64,000 bases of DNA from Marinomonas flavescens (GTDB lineage: Bacteria; Pseudomonadota; Gammaproteobacteria; Pseudomonadales; Marinomonadaceae): positions 62,001 through 126,000 of the forward strand of contig NZ_SJSB01000010.1 in NCBI RefSeq assembly GCF_004352835.1, read 5' to 3'. The position numbers and the translations under genes are program-made. Of this stretch, positions 53,631 through 63,392 are shown in pieces. Numbering within the stretch: position 1 is the stretch's first letter; every line of letters begins with the position of its first letter. The notes below the pieces were generated by a model. It was not told the DNA's origin. It made no database searches and was given only the letters and a program-made list of their open reading frames with translations.

Positions 53631-54371
53631 ATGAATAATCTAAACTTGTTGCACGATAGCGCGGATGAGTACGGCCCGATACGCATATATGATGATGGTA
53701 AATTTCGGATTTTATCGTTTGCTGACGGTGATGAGCAGAGTCGTATCCAATTGTCTGCACCTCATATATTACAGCACGAATACACACAAGCCATGACGAT
53801 TCCATTGTTGTTTATTGAACCAAAACGCATTGGTATTTTAGGGCTAGGTGGTGGCACTCTGCTGAATGCGCTATACCACGCAGTTCCTGGTATTCAAATA
53901 ACAGCGGTTGAGCTCAGACAAGAAGTTATTGATACTGCAGAAATGTATTTTAGACTGCCTAAAGGAAAGCGAGTGCAGATTAAAAATGCAGATGCACAGC
54001 TATTTATTCAGGATGGCTTTGATAAAAAAGTCGACATTTTAATGACCGACCTTTACAACACAGATGGCATGGAAATAGGCATTTTAGAAACTAGCTTTCT
54101 TGAAAATTGTGCTAAAAACATTAAAGAGAATGGCTGGTTGGTACTAAACTGCTGGAGAAACTACAAAGATAACCCTGAGCTAATCGCGCAACTGAAACGC
54201 ATTTTCGTGGATGTGAGAGCGCTTGATACGGGCAGTGGTAATTGGGTTGTTCTAGCAGGAAAGCAAAAAAATGACATGAACGCTAAGGAGCTGAAAGCGG
54301 CTGGACAAAAACTGTCAACTCAACTTGGGTTTCAAGTTTCTCGATGGTTATCTAAAATGTACGACGCTTAA
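53631..54371 (+). CDS. Spermidine synthase-like (SpeE fold) protein, catalytic motif degenerate
   Basis: This 246-residue protein has the Rossmann methyltransferase core of polyamine aminopropyltransferases (IGILGLGGGTLLNALYHAVP, then ITAVELRQEVIDTAEMYFRL). SpeE proteins carry two aspartates that bind the amine (DGx... and TDSTDP). Here the second site is ILMTDLYNTDG, with LYN instead of ST-x-P, and the N-terminal beta-barrel is short. The protein is therefore unlikely to be a normal spermidine synthase; such proteins are common next to other metabolic genes and have no known reaction. AAAGGA 6 nt upstream is the ribosome-binding site. It is probably transcribed from its own promoter after the ydiJ terminator. 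Confidence 0.8.
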   Translation: MNNLNLLHDSADEYGPIRIYDDGKFRILSFADGDEQSRIQLSAPHILQHEYTQAMTIPLLFIEPKRIGILGLGGGTLLNALYHAVPGIQITAVELRQEVIDTAEMYFRLPKGKRVQIKNADAQLFIQDGFDKKVDILMTDLYNTDGMEIGILETSFLENCAKNIKENGWLVLNCWRNYKDNPELIAQLKRIFVDVRALDTGSGNWVVLAGKQKNDMNAKELKAAGQKLSTQLGFQVSRWLSKMYDA

Positions 54372-54394
54372 CAATCACCAATCCGCTCATTCAA

Positions 54395-54421
54395 AAAAGC
54401 TTACTCAATGAGTAAGCTTTT
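54395..54421. terminator. Bidirectional terminator between the SpeE-like gene and pgm
   Basis: AAAAGCTTACTC (54395-54406) pairs with GAGTAAGCTTTT (54410-54421), 12 bp with a 3-nt loop, between two convergent genes. Confidence 0.9.
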
Positions 54422-54455
54422 CATGAAATAGAACCGATATTTTTTAAAGCGAATA

Positions 54456-56102
54456 CTAGACAGAAAGTACGCTATCCACCAAGGCTTTCGCCTCAACCTC
54501 TAACTCAGTTAAATGCTCTTCTGAGATAAAGCTCTCGAGGTAAATTTTGTAGATATTTTCTGTGCCCGATGGACGCGCAGCAAACCAGCCGTTTTGTGTC
54601 GATACTTTCAATCCACCAATCGGAGCATTATTGCCGGGCGCATGAGTTAAAACACTCAGAATTTCTTCTCCAGCAAGCTCAGTCTGCTTCACATCTTTGA
54701 CATCTAACGCGCCAAGAATTGCTTTTTGCTCAATCGTAGCAACAACATCAATACGCTTATAATGAGGTGTACCGTACTTTTCAGTTAGCGCATTATAATG
54801 TTCTTGTGGATCTTTGCCTGTTACGGCCAATATTTCCGCAGCTAACAAGGCCATGATGAAACCATCTTTGTCTGTTGTCCAAACACGACCATCTTTACGC
54901 AAAAAAGAAGCGCCAGCACTTTCTTCACCGCCAAACGCCATTTCACCGCTATATAAACCTTCTACATACCATTTAAAGCCCACAGGAACTTCACACAATA
55001 CGCGACCTAAACCAAGGACAACTCTGTCCACCATGCTGCTAGAAACCAGCGTTTTCCCTAACTGTGCCGTTTGTGGCCAAAGAGGACGGTGAGACGCCAA
55101 ATACTCAATAGCAACAGCAAGATAAGAATTTGGATTCATCAGGCCAAACCCAGCACAGACAATGCCGTGACGATCATAATCAGGGTCATTACCTACCGCA
55201 ATATCAAAGTTATCTTTCAGTTTAACTAGGTTACTCATAGCATAAGGCGAAGAACAGTCCATTCGAATTCGACCATCTTTGTCCAAAGGCATAAAGCGGA
55301 AAGTAGGATCCACATCTTTATTTACTAAGGTAATATCAAGGCCGTATTTTTTCGCCATTGGCTCCCAGAAATAAATACCTGAGCCACCCATAGGGTCAAC
55401 ACCGATTTTGATTCCTGCCTTGGCAATCGCTTTCATATCAATGACATTTTCAAGATCATTGATGTAATGATTGAGATAATCGAATCTCTCAATCAAACCA
55501 CTGGCTTCAGCCTCTTCTTCTGTTTGATAAAGAACATCAACTAAACCCTCGAACAATATTTCATTGGCTCTTTTAGCAACCCAATTTGTAATGTTTGTAT
55601 CTGCAGGCCCACCTTTTAGAGAATTATATTTAATGCCACCATCTTCTGGCGGATTATGAGAAGGAGTAATAACAATGCCATCACTAATGTCTGAGGAATC
55701 AGCTTTATCATTGTGCGTTAGTATGGCATGAGAGATAACTGGAGTAGGCGTAAAAACTCCCCCATCTTGCACTCGAACTCTTACACCATTGGCGGTTAAT
55801 ACACATAGCGCCGTTTGAAAAGCGGCTTCAGATAATGCATGGGTATCTTTACCTAAGTACAATGGACCAAAAATCTTTTGTCCTTTCCTATACTCGGCAA
55901 TCGCTTGGCAAATAGCCAAAATATGATGTTCGTTAAAGCTAACTTTGAACGCGCTACCGCGATGGCCAGAAGTGCCAAAACTTACTCTCTGCGCAACAAT
56001 ATCAACGCTAGGCTTTTTTAAAAAATACGCGGTCATTAATTCAGGGATATTAACTAGGGAATCGTGAGACGCAAGCTGGCCCGCTTGAGGATGAATAGCC
56101 AT
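54456..56102 (-). CDS. pgm: Phosphoglucomutase (alpha-D-glucose phosphate-specific)
   Basis: This 548-residue enzyme interconverts glucose-1-phosphate and glucose-6-phosphate. The phosphoserine loop is TPSHNPPEDGGIKYN, the metal site is VGNDPDYDRHG, and the sugar-specificity loop is GEESAGASFLRKDG. The N-terminus MAIHPQAGQ matches E. coli Pgm, so I used ATG 56102 (AAGG 7 nt upstream); the frame from 56162 adds 20 unmatched residues. Length matches E. coli (546). Confidence 0.96.
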   Translation of the reverse strand: MAIHPQAGQLASHDSLVNIPELMTAYFLKKPSVDIVAQRVSFGTSGHRGSAFKVSFNEHHILAICQAIAEYRKGQKIFGPLYLGKDTHALSEAAFQTALCVLTANGVRVRVQDGGVFTPTPVISHAILTHNDKADSSDISDGIVITPSHNPPEDGGIKYNSLKGGPADTNITNWVAKRANEILFEGLVDVLYQTEEEAEASGLIERFDYLNHYINDLENVIDMKAIAKAGIKIGVDPMGGSGIYFWEPMAKKYGLDITLVNKDVDPTFRFMPLDKDGRIRMDCSSPYAMSNLVKLKDNFDIAVGNDPDYDRHGIVCAGFGLMNPNSYLAVAIEYLASHRPLWPQTAQLGKTLVSSSMVDRVVLGLGRVLCEVPVGFKWYVEGLYSGEMAFGGEESAGASFLRKDGRVWTTDKDGFIMALLAAEILAVTGKDPQEHYNALTEKYGTPHYKRIDVVATIEQKAILGALDVKDVKQTELAGEEILSVLTHAPGNNAPIGGLKVSTQNGWFAARPSGTENIYKIYLESFISEEHLTELEVEAKALVDSVLSV

Positions 56103-56268
56103 AAAAAAAGCCTTATTTAACAATTGTAAAGGAGGATGAATAGTCTCGCTTATATTTAACATGGTTTCAACGGGTTAACGAGCTATCCTAGCTATAATAA
56201 CCCGCTGACGCCGTAAACACTCGATGTCAGCAATAAATATCCATGATTAAGCGTTCTTCTTGATAAAA

Positions 56269-57462
56269 TTAATAGACTTCAATGTCTACCATTAAAATGA
56301 TGCTTTCAGTTATTTGTGACGACAATGTCTTACAGGGTTTCGTAGTATCTATATCAAGATATCTTGGTGATAAAACGGTTGATTCACCAGCAAAGAGTTG
56401 ATAAAAATATGGCCGCCACGACCAATTATACCCTTTGAATCTATCACCTTTTATCCATACCCCAGTCGTTTTAGAATAATCATAATTGGCGGTGAATTGC
56501 TCCCCCGTTGGATGCGCAGCATAAAACCGTATGATGCCATCAAGATGAGAAAGTGTCGTTGATACAAATTCGATATCGAGTTGGTCCACTATTTTATGCT
56601 GGTTAGAGATCAATTCAACAGTACGATAAAGATCTTGATACTGCTTTCGAGTCTTACAAAATTGTTCTTTTTGCTGTTCGAAAAAACGGGCTCTGAGTAC
56701 GGCGACCTGATGACTGAAAGCCTCTCTATCAACAAATTCTTCCGTTGCTGGGGAAAACAAAAAACCTTGCATATGATGTGCACCACAGCGCAAAGCAAAG
56801 TAAAATTCCTCTTCAGTTTCTACTCCTTCGCAGACGATAACTGCACCGCTTTTTGTGCATAATGTCGCCAAAGATTCGACCACATATTCTGCTACACCGC
56901 CTTGAGCGCCCTGCTGAAATAACCTCATGTCTAATTTGATAATATCTGGTTCTAAAGCAATAACTCGATCGAACTGCGAAAACCCAGCGCCAAAATCATC
57001 AATAGCAATGCGTATGCCCGCTTTACGATATTTGGCAACAGCCTGAGAAATACAAGACAAATCACCATTCATCTCAACCAGCTCCACCACTACTCGACGT
57101 GGATCTACGCCATATTTAAGGAGCAAATCTAGCGTAGGAAGTGACTCAGAAGAAGACACACTTAACCATTGAGGAGAAATATTAAGCGTCATTCGAGTGT
57201 GCTCTGGCAACTGATGAACCTTTTGTATCGCTTGCTCTCGTACACTACGATCTAAACGTCTTTTATCCTCAATGCTAATGCGACTATCGGTAAACAAATA
57301 GCCTGCCGACACAGCCGTACCATCTGACCTTACAAAACGAGCTAATGCTTCATAGCCCGTCACTTTTCCACTAGACACTTCTACTATAGGTTGAAAAAAG
57401 GGCTTAAGTTCGCCATGCCCTTCCGTCAACAAATCAGGATGATTTAATATCCCTTCTGGCAC
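56269..57462 (-). CDS. EAL-domain c-di-GMP phosphodiesterase with C-terminal sensory region
   Basis: This 397-residue protein has an EAL domain first (about 20-245). The motif YEALAR is at 37-42, with NISPQWLS, ELVEMNGD, IDDFGAGFSQFD, IKLDMRLF and the second conserved CEGVETEEE, so the catalytic set looks complete. Residues about 255-397 (YRTVELISNQHKI, FYAAHPTGEQFTANYDYSKT) resemble a Cache-type or PAS-like sensor domain, placed after the EAL domain. That order is less usual, because sensors normally precede EAL. There is no transmembrane helix, so it is likely cytoplasmic. It lies 28 bp downstream of the chemoreceptor gene and is probably cotranscribed with it. Confidence 0.88.
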   Translation of the reverse strand: MPEGILNHPDLLTEGHGELKPFFQPIVEVSSGKVTGYEALARFVRSDGTAVSAGYLFTDSRISIEDKRRLDRSVREQAIQKVHQLPEHTRMTLNISPQWLSVSSSESLPTLDLLLKYGVDPRRVVVELVEMNGDLSCISQAVAKYRKAGIRIAIDDFGAGFSQFDRVIALEPDIIKLDMRLFQQGAQGGVAEYVVESLATLCTKSGAVIVCEGVETEEEFYFALRCGAHHMQGFLFSPATEEFVDREAFSHQVAVLRARFFEQQKEQFCKTRKQYQDLYRTVELISNQHKIVDQLDIEFVSTTLSHLDGIIRFYAAHPTGEQFTANYDYSKTTGVWIKGDRFKGYNWSWRPYFYQLFAGESTVLSPRYLDIDTTKPCKTLSSQITESIILMVDIEVY

Positions 57463-57490
57463 TTTCTTCCCCTAATTAATTTTCTACTGA

Positions 57491-59638
57491 CTAAGCGACA
57501 CTTACTTTAAATGTGCCGACCAAAGTAGATAAGTCTGCTGAGCGGTTCTTCACCTGGCTTGAGCTTATTTGTAATGACTGCATGCAACGACTCATTTGTT
57601 CAGCGCTTGCTGCAACAGAATGAACGTGGTCACCATGCTGCTGACTGCTAAGCGATATATTTTCTATAATTCTAAACATGTTATCGGCAACGCTAGACAA
57701 TACTTCACTGTCATTAGTCGCCGCTTCATTTTTCACTAAACTCTGGTTAACCTCTTGAACCCCAGACTCCATAAATTCAACCGCGTTATTGGTGTCCTCC
57801 TGTATCCGATCAACCACTCGACCTATATCGGCTGCCGCGGCAGCCGTTCTTCCCGCTAACGCTCGGACTTCATCGGCAACAACCGAAAAACCTCGACCAT
57901 GCTCGCCTGCACGAGCCGCCTCAATGGCCGCATTCAATGCCAATAAATTCGTTTGGCTGGTAATATCCGTAATTTCTTTGACAAAATGGTCCACATTGGA
58001 AGCGTTCTTACTTAACGACATAACAGAAGCCGCAGACGTCTGCACGACATCCCGGATGGTTTCTGTACTTTGCCTTACCAACTGATATTGTTTATGTGCG
58101 TTAACGACCGCCTCTTGCATTTTGGTTTTCATTTCTTGCGCTGTTTGTGAAGCAACAGTGACATCTTGGCTTTGTTTTTTAACAAGAACAAGGGACTCCT
58201 GAGCCGCTTCACGAACCTGTGAAGAGGCAAAATATACCTCATCGTTGAATAGCTGCATTTCATCTGCCAAAACATTTACTTCTTTTGCAGAAAGAATCAC
58301 TTCTCCAACAATACCATCTAAATTATCAACAAAACTATTAACCCAACGCCCCATTTCGCCCACTTCATTCGTAGGAAGGAGGTTAAGATCCATACGCTGC
58401 TTAAGATTACCTTCCCCTTCTGATAGCTCTTTAATCACCTTTGTCATCTCTGATAAATGTTTGGCGGTTCTCATTGGACCCAAATGATTAAACACAACCG
58501 TGGCTAGGATGACGCCAACAATCATCAAACCATAAAATATGACGCTGTTATTACTGATATACCGCGCAAGTAAAAATTCAAATAACGCTAACGATAAAAT
58601 GCTCGATAGGTACAGAAAAACACTGGTATATTGAATGGATCGAGGGCGATAGACCTCTTCTAAATCCGCTTCACACATCATTCCCCAAGTGTCATCAGAA
58701 CCCGGCATTATGAACGTAACACCTTTACCAATGACGGGGATATGTCGATAATCTGAGTATCCTGGGTAGGCTACAAATAGGTTATTCCCATTACGAATCG
58801 TTTCCCTTACTCCAGGGTGAAGCTCATCTGTAGCGGGATTAGTAAATTTCAACTCTAGCTCAGTGTGATTATTTACTCCAACCACTCCAAAAGGGGTTCC
58901 GACACCCTGTTTTAAATTCTCACCGAGAAAGAAAGTATTATCTTCAAATCGAGAACGCGAAAGCGCCACGCCTTTCTGAATTGATGGGTCGAAAACTGAG
59001 GAAACCATAAATAAGTAATTATCTCCCGACTCGTGGTATATATGCCCAGCTTCGCGCTGAATAAGATCACCGATCACATCGTTGGGAACTCGAACACAGA
59101 GACAACCGTCAAATACTCCTTGCTTGGAGTACAGAGGAAGATAAAACATCAATGTAACTGCATCATGAAAAGAAGAGGTTGTTGCTCCTAAGTGTAAGGT
59201 TACTTCATCACTATATGGGCCATGCAAAAAACGCCCTTGCTTACTTCTTTCGAATGCCATTTTCTGACTATGATTCAAACCCACCCGCTCAACCTGAGTA
59301 GAAGAGATGATCACAGCATCCTTATCACAGACAAAAACCTCCGATACATCAGGTAGTCCTTGTTTTAATAACGGTAGAAAACGCCCAATTTCATTTTGTA
59401 AGTCAGTCTTCTGTTGAGAAACCTGACTCATTCTAGACCAAACAGTATTGGCCCAAGTGGTTAATATATGTACACGCGTTGCAGCAATGCCTTCGAATGT
59501 GTTTTCAATATCGAATTGCGATTTATGATTAAGTAAACAGCTCCATCGCATCCTTAGCTTACCTGTTGCTCCAAATACAGGTAGCCAGTGTTTCTCGGCT
59601 CGGCTTAAATTCATTTTATCGCTTTCCAACACACTCAT
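57491..59638 (-). CDS. Methyl-accepting chemotaxis protein with unusual topology
   Basis: This 715-residue chemoreceptor has a cytoplasmic signalling domain (about 420-715). Its hairpin tip is typical: [20 protein letters not shown], then [20 protein letters not shown]. The input region is at about 50-330 and resembles a Cache domain ([52 protein letters not shown]). No transmembrane helix or signal precedes it. Two helices follow it instead, at about 336-358 and 364-386. The sensor would thus face the cytoplasm, unless the N-terminus was misjudged; the first ATG (59638) gives no hydrophobic leader. The gene is upstream of and near the EAL gene, suggesting linked motility and c-di-GMP signalling. 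Confidence 0.88.
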   Translation of the reverse strand: MSVLESDKMNLSRAEKHWLPVFGATGKLRMRWSCLLNHKSQFDIENTFEGIAATRVHILTTWANTVWSRMSQVSQQKTDLQNEIGRFLPLLKQGLPDVSEVFVCDKDAVIISSTQVERVGLNHSQKMAFERSKQGRFLHGPYSDEVTLHLGATTSSFHDAVTLMFYLPLYSKQGVFDGCLCVRVPNDVIGDLIQREAGHIYHESGDNYLFMVSSVFDPSIQKGVALSRSRFEDNTFFLGENLKQGVGTPFGVVGVNNHTELELKFTNPATDELHPGVRETIRNGNNLFVAYPGYSDYRHIPVIGKGVTFIMPGSDDTWGMMCEADLEEVYRPRSIQYTSVFLYLSSILSLALFEFLLARYISNNSVIFYGLMIVGVILATVVFNHLGPMRTAKHLSEMTKVIKELSEGEGNLKQRMDLNLLPTNEVGEMGRWVNSFVDNLDGIVGEVILSAKEVNVLADEMQLFNDEVYFASSQVREAAQESLVLVKKQSQDVTVASQTAQEMKTKMQEAVVNAHKQYQLVRQSTETIRDVVQTSAASVMSLSKNASNVDHFVKEITDITSQTNLLALNAAIEAARAGEHGRGFSVVADEVRALAGRTAAAAADIGRVVDRIQEDTNNAVEFMESGVQEVNQSLVKNEAATNDSEVLSSVADNMFRIIENISLSSQQHGDHVHSVAASAEQMSRCMQSLQISSSQVKNRSADLSTLVGTFKVSVA

Positions 59639-60092
59639 AATCTACTGCTCATATTATTACTATAAGAAATATTTACATCGCAACCTATGTGCCAATAAAG
59701 CAACACAGATCTATTTATAAGTAATAATCGTAGGTATTCTTACTAGAACACTATAGATACATAGATGTTGAAACTGCTTACCCTGCACTAACTAGAGAAT
59801 AAGATTGCAGTGCATAAGATTAATAGCGAATACATCTAATTACTGTTATTTAAAAAACCAATGAATTTATCCCTTCTATCGCCCCATAGCTCCATGCCGA
59901 TATCTGGTAGAAGAAAACAACCAAGAATCGACGCACAAAATAAGAGCGACAATAAAACAATCGCACCAAACAGGAGCGATAAAGTTTTTTTATATCGATA
60001 ATTAAACAGGTAAATAATTAATTTAATGGCATATTTTTATTAATTTAGCCCATAATTGTAAGCTAATAATTGCAGAACAGGATGCCTCATAC
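59639..60092. other. 454-bp A/T-rich spacer containing a start-less membrane frame
   Basis: No ordinary gene was found here. The only open frame of note is leftward at 59836-60036 (see the separate entry). Promoters for the chemoreceptor and the lipase genes must lie here, but none stood out. The final AGGATGCCTCATAC precedes the lipase ATG. Confidence 0.6.
59836..60036 (-). pseudogene. Possible decayed small membrane protein frame without a usable start codon
   Basis: The stop-to-stop frame encodes 66 residues. Its central part has a basic start (NYRYKKTLSLLF) and a transmembrane helix (GAIVLLSLLFCASILGCFLL), followed by PDIGMELWGDRRDKFIGFLN. No ATG, GTG or TTG lies before the helix; CTG at 60009 is the only near-cognate codon, and no ribosome-binding site precedes it. 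The amino-acid pattern looks like protein rather than chance. It could be a remnant, a non-canonical start, or a part of a gene with a sequencing or frameshift problem. Confidence 0.35.
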
Positions 60093-61232
60093 ATGACAGA
60101 TCACAGTGCTTTAATTTTATCCGGTGGCGGTGCGCGTGCAGCCTACCAAGTCGGCGTCCTTTCAGCGCTGGGTAAAATGGTCACTAAAGGAAGCAAACTA
60201 CCCTTTCCTATTCTTTGCGGAACATCCGCCGGCGCATTGAATGCAACCATGCTTGCCACTAATGCTGACAATTTCACCAAGGCGGTTTCCAAGCTTGCAT
60301 TTGTCTGGCGCCACCTCACCCCAGACCAAGTCTATAATGTTGGACGTTGGCCTATTACCGCTTCCGTAACCAAAACACTTATTTCTTTATTCCAGGATAA
60401 TAATGATGCCATTGCATTAATGGATAACTCGCCCTTAAAAAATCTACTGGAAAACTTCCTTGAATTTCCTAATATTCACACCGCGTTAAATGAGGGGAAT
60501 TTAACCGCGCTTGCCATTACCGCAATGAATTACAGTACTGGTGAATCGACGACTTTCTTTCAAGCACAAGAAGGGATAAAACCATGGCAAGGAACCAGAA
60601 GAAAAGGAACTATAGACACACTCACTGTTGATCATTTATTGGCCTCAAGCGCTATCCCTACTATTTTCCCTGCGCATAAAGTTCAAGATCATTACTATGG
60701 TGACGGGGCAATTCGACAAAAATCAGCCATCTACCCAGCACTTCAACTTGGTGCAAAAAAGTTATTTATTATTGGTGTCAGCGGAAACAGAAGCCCAAAG
60801 AAATGGTTAACCCCAGAAAGAAACAAACCATCTGACGCACCAGGCATGGCTCAGATTTTAGGTCAGTTACTTAATAGCGCTTTCATCGACAACCTAGAAG
60901 ATGACATCCGCCAATTAGAAGTAATGAATAGACTTATTAACGATATACCAGAAGAAAAAAGGCAACATCATTCACTACCAACTGAAACGCTCATCATCTC
61001 ACCTTCTGAAGAACTCAATGATATAGCAGAGCACTATATTTATACCCTACCGAAAAACATTCGCAGTTTATTAAAAGCCAATGGTGACTCAATATCAGAA
61101 ACGGCCAGCTCAGCAGCCAGTTACTTGTTATTTACACCTGAATATTGTCGAGCGCTAATCGAGCTAGGTTACAAAGATGCAATGTGGGAAAAAGACCGTA
61201 TTCACGATTTCTTAGCAAACGATAACGCATAG
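60093..61232 (+). CDS. Patatin-like phospholipase
   Basis: This 379-residue acyl hydrolase of the patatin family has the oxyanion GGGARA (11-16), the nucleophile motif GTSAG (Ser45), and the catalytic Asp-Gly (Asp204 in GDGAIRQ), so the Ser-Asp dyad is complete. There is no signal peptide or transmembrane segment, so it is expected in the cytoplasm, acting on inner-leaflet lipids or storage esters. The C-terminal 150 residues are helical and without known motif. GGATGCC lies 8-9 nt before the ATG. It converges on aceF, sharing a terminator. Confidence 0.92.
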   Translation: MTDHSALILSGGGARAAYQVGVLSALGKMVTKGSKLPFPILCGTSAGALNATMLATNADNFTKAVSKLAFVWRHLTPDQVYNVGRWPITASVTKTLISLFQDNNDAIALMDNSPLKNLLENFLEFPNIHTALNEGNLTALAITAMNYSTGESTTFFQAQEGIKPWQGTRRKGTIDTLTVDHLLASSAIPTIFPAHKVQDHYYGDGAIRQKSAIYPALQLGAKKLFIIGVSGNRSPKKWLTPERNKPSDAPGMAQILGQLLNSAFIDNLEDDIRQLEVMNRLINDIPEEKRQHHSLPTETLIISPSEELNDIAEHYIYTLPKNIRSLLKANGDSISETASSAASYLLFTPEYCRALIELGYKDAMWEKDRIHDFLANDNA

Positions 61233-61272
61233 AAAAACAGCATAAAAATGCTTATGCCATTTTTTTGACAAA

Positions 61273-61304
61273 AAAAAGCCGTTCGCTAAAACGAACGGCT
61301 TTTT
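61273..61304. terminator. Bidirectional terminator between the lipase gene and aceF
   Basis: AAAAAGCCGTTCG (61273-61285) pairs with CGAACGGCTTTTT (61292-61304), 13 bp with a 6-nt loop, and A/T runs lie on both sides. Confidence 0.93.
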
Positions 61305-61344
61305 TACAGATCAGATTTAACTAATCACGAGTCAGTGTTCTTAA

Positions 61345-63303
61345 TTACAAAGTAAGACGACGAAGGTCGCTTAATGCTGCATTTAAGTAAGTCATGAATC
61401 GACCCGCATCACCACCATTAACTGCTCTGTGGTCATATGACAGACACAAAGGCAACATAGTGCGAGGCTCGAATTCTTTACCATTCCAACGAGGCTCAAC
61501 GTCCGCTTTGGAAACACCAAGAATACCAACTTCTGGGCAATTTACGATTGGTGTGAAACCTGTACCACCGATCGCACCAAGACTCGATATAGTGAAGCAA
61601 CCGCCTTGCATATCAGCAGGTTTTAGCTGTTTAGCCAATGCCTTTTTGATAAGTGCGTTTGCTTCTGTTGCAATCTCAACGATAGACTTCTTATCAACAT
61701 CACGTAATACAGGAACAACAAGACCCGCTGGGGAATCTACTGCAATACCAATATGAACGTATTGTTTTTGCACATAGCTTTCGCCATCTGCCATTAAAGA
61801 AACATTGAAACTTGGATTAGCAACCATTGCCTGAGCAACGGCTTTAATCAAGAATGGAAGAGGTGTTAATTTAACACCTTGTTTTTCCATCTCACCTTTC
61901 AAGCCTTTACGGAAAGACTCAAGATCAGTGATATCCGCTTTATCGAATTGTGTAACCTGAGGAACAACCAAAGCATTACGCACCATATTTTGGGCCGTAA
62001 GTTTTTGGATCTTAGTCATTTTAACAACGTCGATAGCACCAAACTTGCTAAAGTCTTGGTCTGGAACGGTTGGTAGGCCTACGCCAGCGACTGCAGAAGT
62101 TGCAGGTGCAGACGCGGCTTTTTGAACCGCGGCTTTGACATAAGCATGTAGATCTTCTTTCGTAATACGACTGCGAGGTCCAGTAGCACGAACAAGAGAC
62201 AAGTCCACACCCAATTCGCGAGCCAACATACGCACTGCAGGACCAGCGTGCACATTCTTAGAAGGCGTTGCTAGAACGGCTGCTTGATCAACACTTGCTA
62301 CCGCTGGTGCAGCTTTAGGAGCTTCAGTTTGCGCTGTTGCTGCTTCTTGCTTAGGTGCCGCTGTTTTAGGCGCTGGGGCAGAAGTCGCTTCAAATTCTAA
62401 CTCAAGAATTGAATCTCCTTCAGACACCTTATCACCTTCTTTTACGGCAATGGATTTAACAACACCTGTTTTAGGTGACGGAATTTCCATCGATGCTTTA
62501 TCTGTCTCTAGTACGATTATAGAATCGCCTTCGTTGACAGAATCACCTACAGCAACCGCTACTTCGATGATCTCAACACCTTCTGCACCACCAATATCAG
62601 GTACATTAACGGTTTCAACACCACCAGCAATGGTTTGTGGAGCAGCTACTGGCTCAGCGACTTTCGCTGCTTCAGCCGGTGCTGCTGGGGCTGGTGTTTG
62701 AGCACCCGTCGTTGCAGCACTTGATTCAGTTGTCATAAGAAGTACTTCTGAACCTTCAGACACTGTATCACCAACACTGATCAGAATTTTTCCTACTTTA
62801 CCGCTGAACGGAGAAGGAATATCCATAGAAGCTTTATCTGTTTCAAGAACGATTAAAGAATCACCCTCTTCAACCATATCGCCTTCAGCAACGCAGATTT
62901 CTATCACTTCAACGTCAGTAGAACCGCCAATATCTGGTATAGATACTTTCTCTTCGCTGCTGGATGTTGCTGCAGCTGCTTGAGGTGCTGGCTCTACGTT
63001 AGAAGTCGTCTCAGCGACAACCGCTTCTGTAGCTGGCTCTTCTTTTACTGGAGCTGCTGTCGCACCTTCCACTTCAAGAACCATAACCTCAGAACCTTCT
63101 GAAACTTGTGAACCTTCCTCAACGGAAATGCTAACAACTTTACCTGCTATTGGAGATGGAACGTCCATAGACGCTTTATCTGTCTCCAGCACAAGAATAG
63201 ATTGATCGACTTCTATAATGTCGCCAACCTTTACACTGATCTCGATAACATCAACATCAGTTGCACCACCAATATCCGGTACTCGAATGATTTCAGTACT
63301 CAC
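61345..63303 (-). CDS. aceF: Pyruvate dehydrogenase E2, dihydrolipoamide acetyltransferase (three lipoyl domains)
   Basis: This 652-residue core of the pyruvate dehydrogenase complex moves the acetyl group to CoA. There are three N-terminal lipoyl domains with lipoyl-lysine motifs VLETDKASMDV (Lys43), VLETDKASMDI and VLETDKASMEI, joined by Ala/Pro linkers. The E1/E3-binding domain (HAGPAVRMLARELGVDLSLV, about 350) follows, and then the catalytic domain, ending in SYDHRAVNGGDAGRF. The start is probably GTG 63303, which has AAGGAG 6 nt upstream; that ribosome-binding site lies inside codons 3-4 of the longer ATG frame from 63321. aceE is immediately upstream. Confidence 0.96.
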   Translation of the reverse strand: MSTEIIRVPDIGGATDVDVIEISVKVGDIIEVDQSILVLETDKASMDVPSPIAGKVVSISVEEGSQVSEGSEVMVLEVEGATAAPVKEEPATEAVVAETTSNVEPAPQAAAATSSSEEKVSIPDIGGSTDVEVIEICVAEGDMVEEGDSLIVLETDKASMDIPSPFSGKVGKILISVGDTVSEGSEVLLMTTESSAATTGAQTPAPAAPAEAAKVAEPVAAPQTIAGGVETVNVPDIGGAEGVEIIEVAVAVGDSVNEGDSIIVLETDKASMEIPSPKTGVVKSIAVKEGDKVSEGDSILELEFEATSAPAPKTAAPKQEAATAQTEAPKAAPAVASVDQAAVLATPSKNVHAGPAVRMLARELGVDLSLVRATGPRSRITKEDLHAYVKAAVQKAASAPATSAVAGVGLPTVPDQDFSKFGAIDVVKMTKIQKLTAQNMVRNALVVPQVTQFDKADITDLESFRKGLKGEMEKQGVKLTPLPFLIKAVAQAMVANPSFNVSLMADGESYVQKQYVHIGIAVDSPAGLVVPVLRDVDKKSIVEIATEANALIKKALAKQLKPADMQGGCFTISSLGAIGGTGFTPIVNCPEVGILGVSKADVEPRWNGKEFEPRTMLPLCLSYDHRAVNGGDAGRFMTYLNAALSDLRRLTL

Positions 63304-63346
63304 GGAAATCTCCTTTGTCATATAGACGCATCAAACTGAATAACTA

Positions 63347-63375
63347 ATCAGGTTTGAACCAAGTTCAAACCTGAT
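63347..63375 (-). promoter_or_regulatory. Hairpin in the aceE-aceF intergenic space
   Basis: A perfect 13-bp stem (63347-63359 with 63363-63375) encloses a CAA loop. It lies 18 bp after the aceE stop and 44 bp before the aceF start, with no T-run. It may set the relative amounts of the E1 and E2 messages or protect mRNA ends rather than end transcription. Confidence 0.7.
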
Positions 63376-63392
63376 ACCTAGCTTGTTTATAA

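Noticed and set aside
53631-54371. Authentic spermidine synthase partnering with the ornithine decarboxylase
   Set aside because: The second acidic motif of SpeE is altered to TDLYNTDG and the genes are 20 kb apart, so a shared polyamine pathway is not supported.
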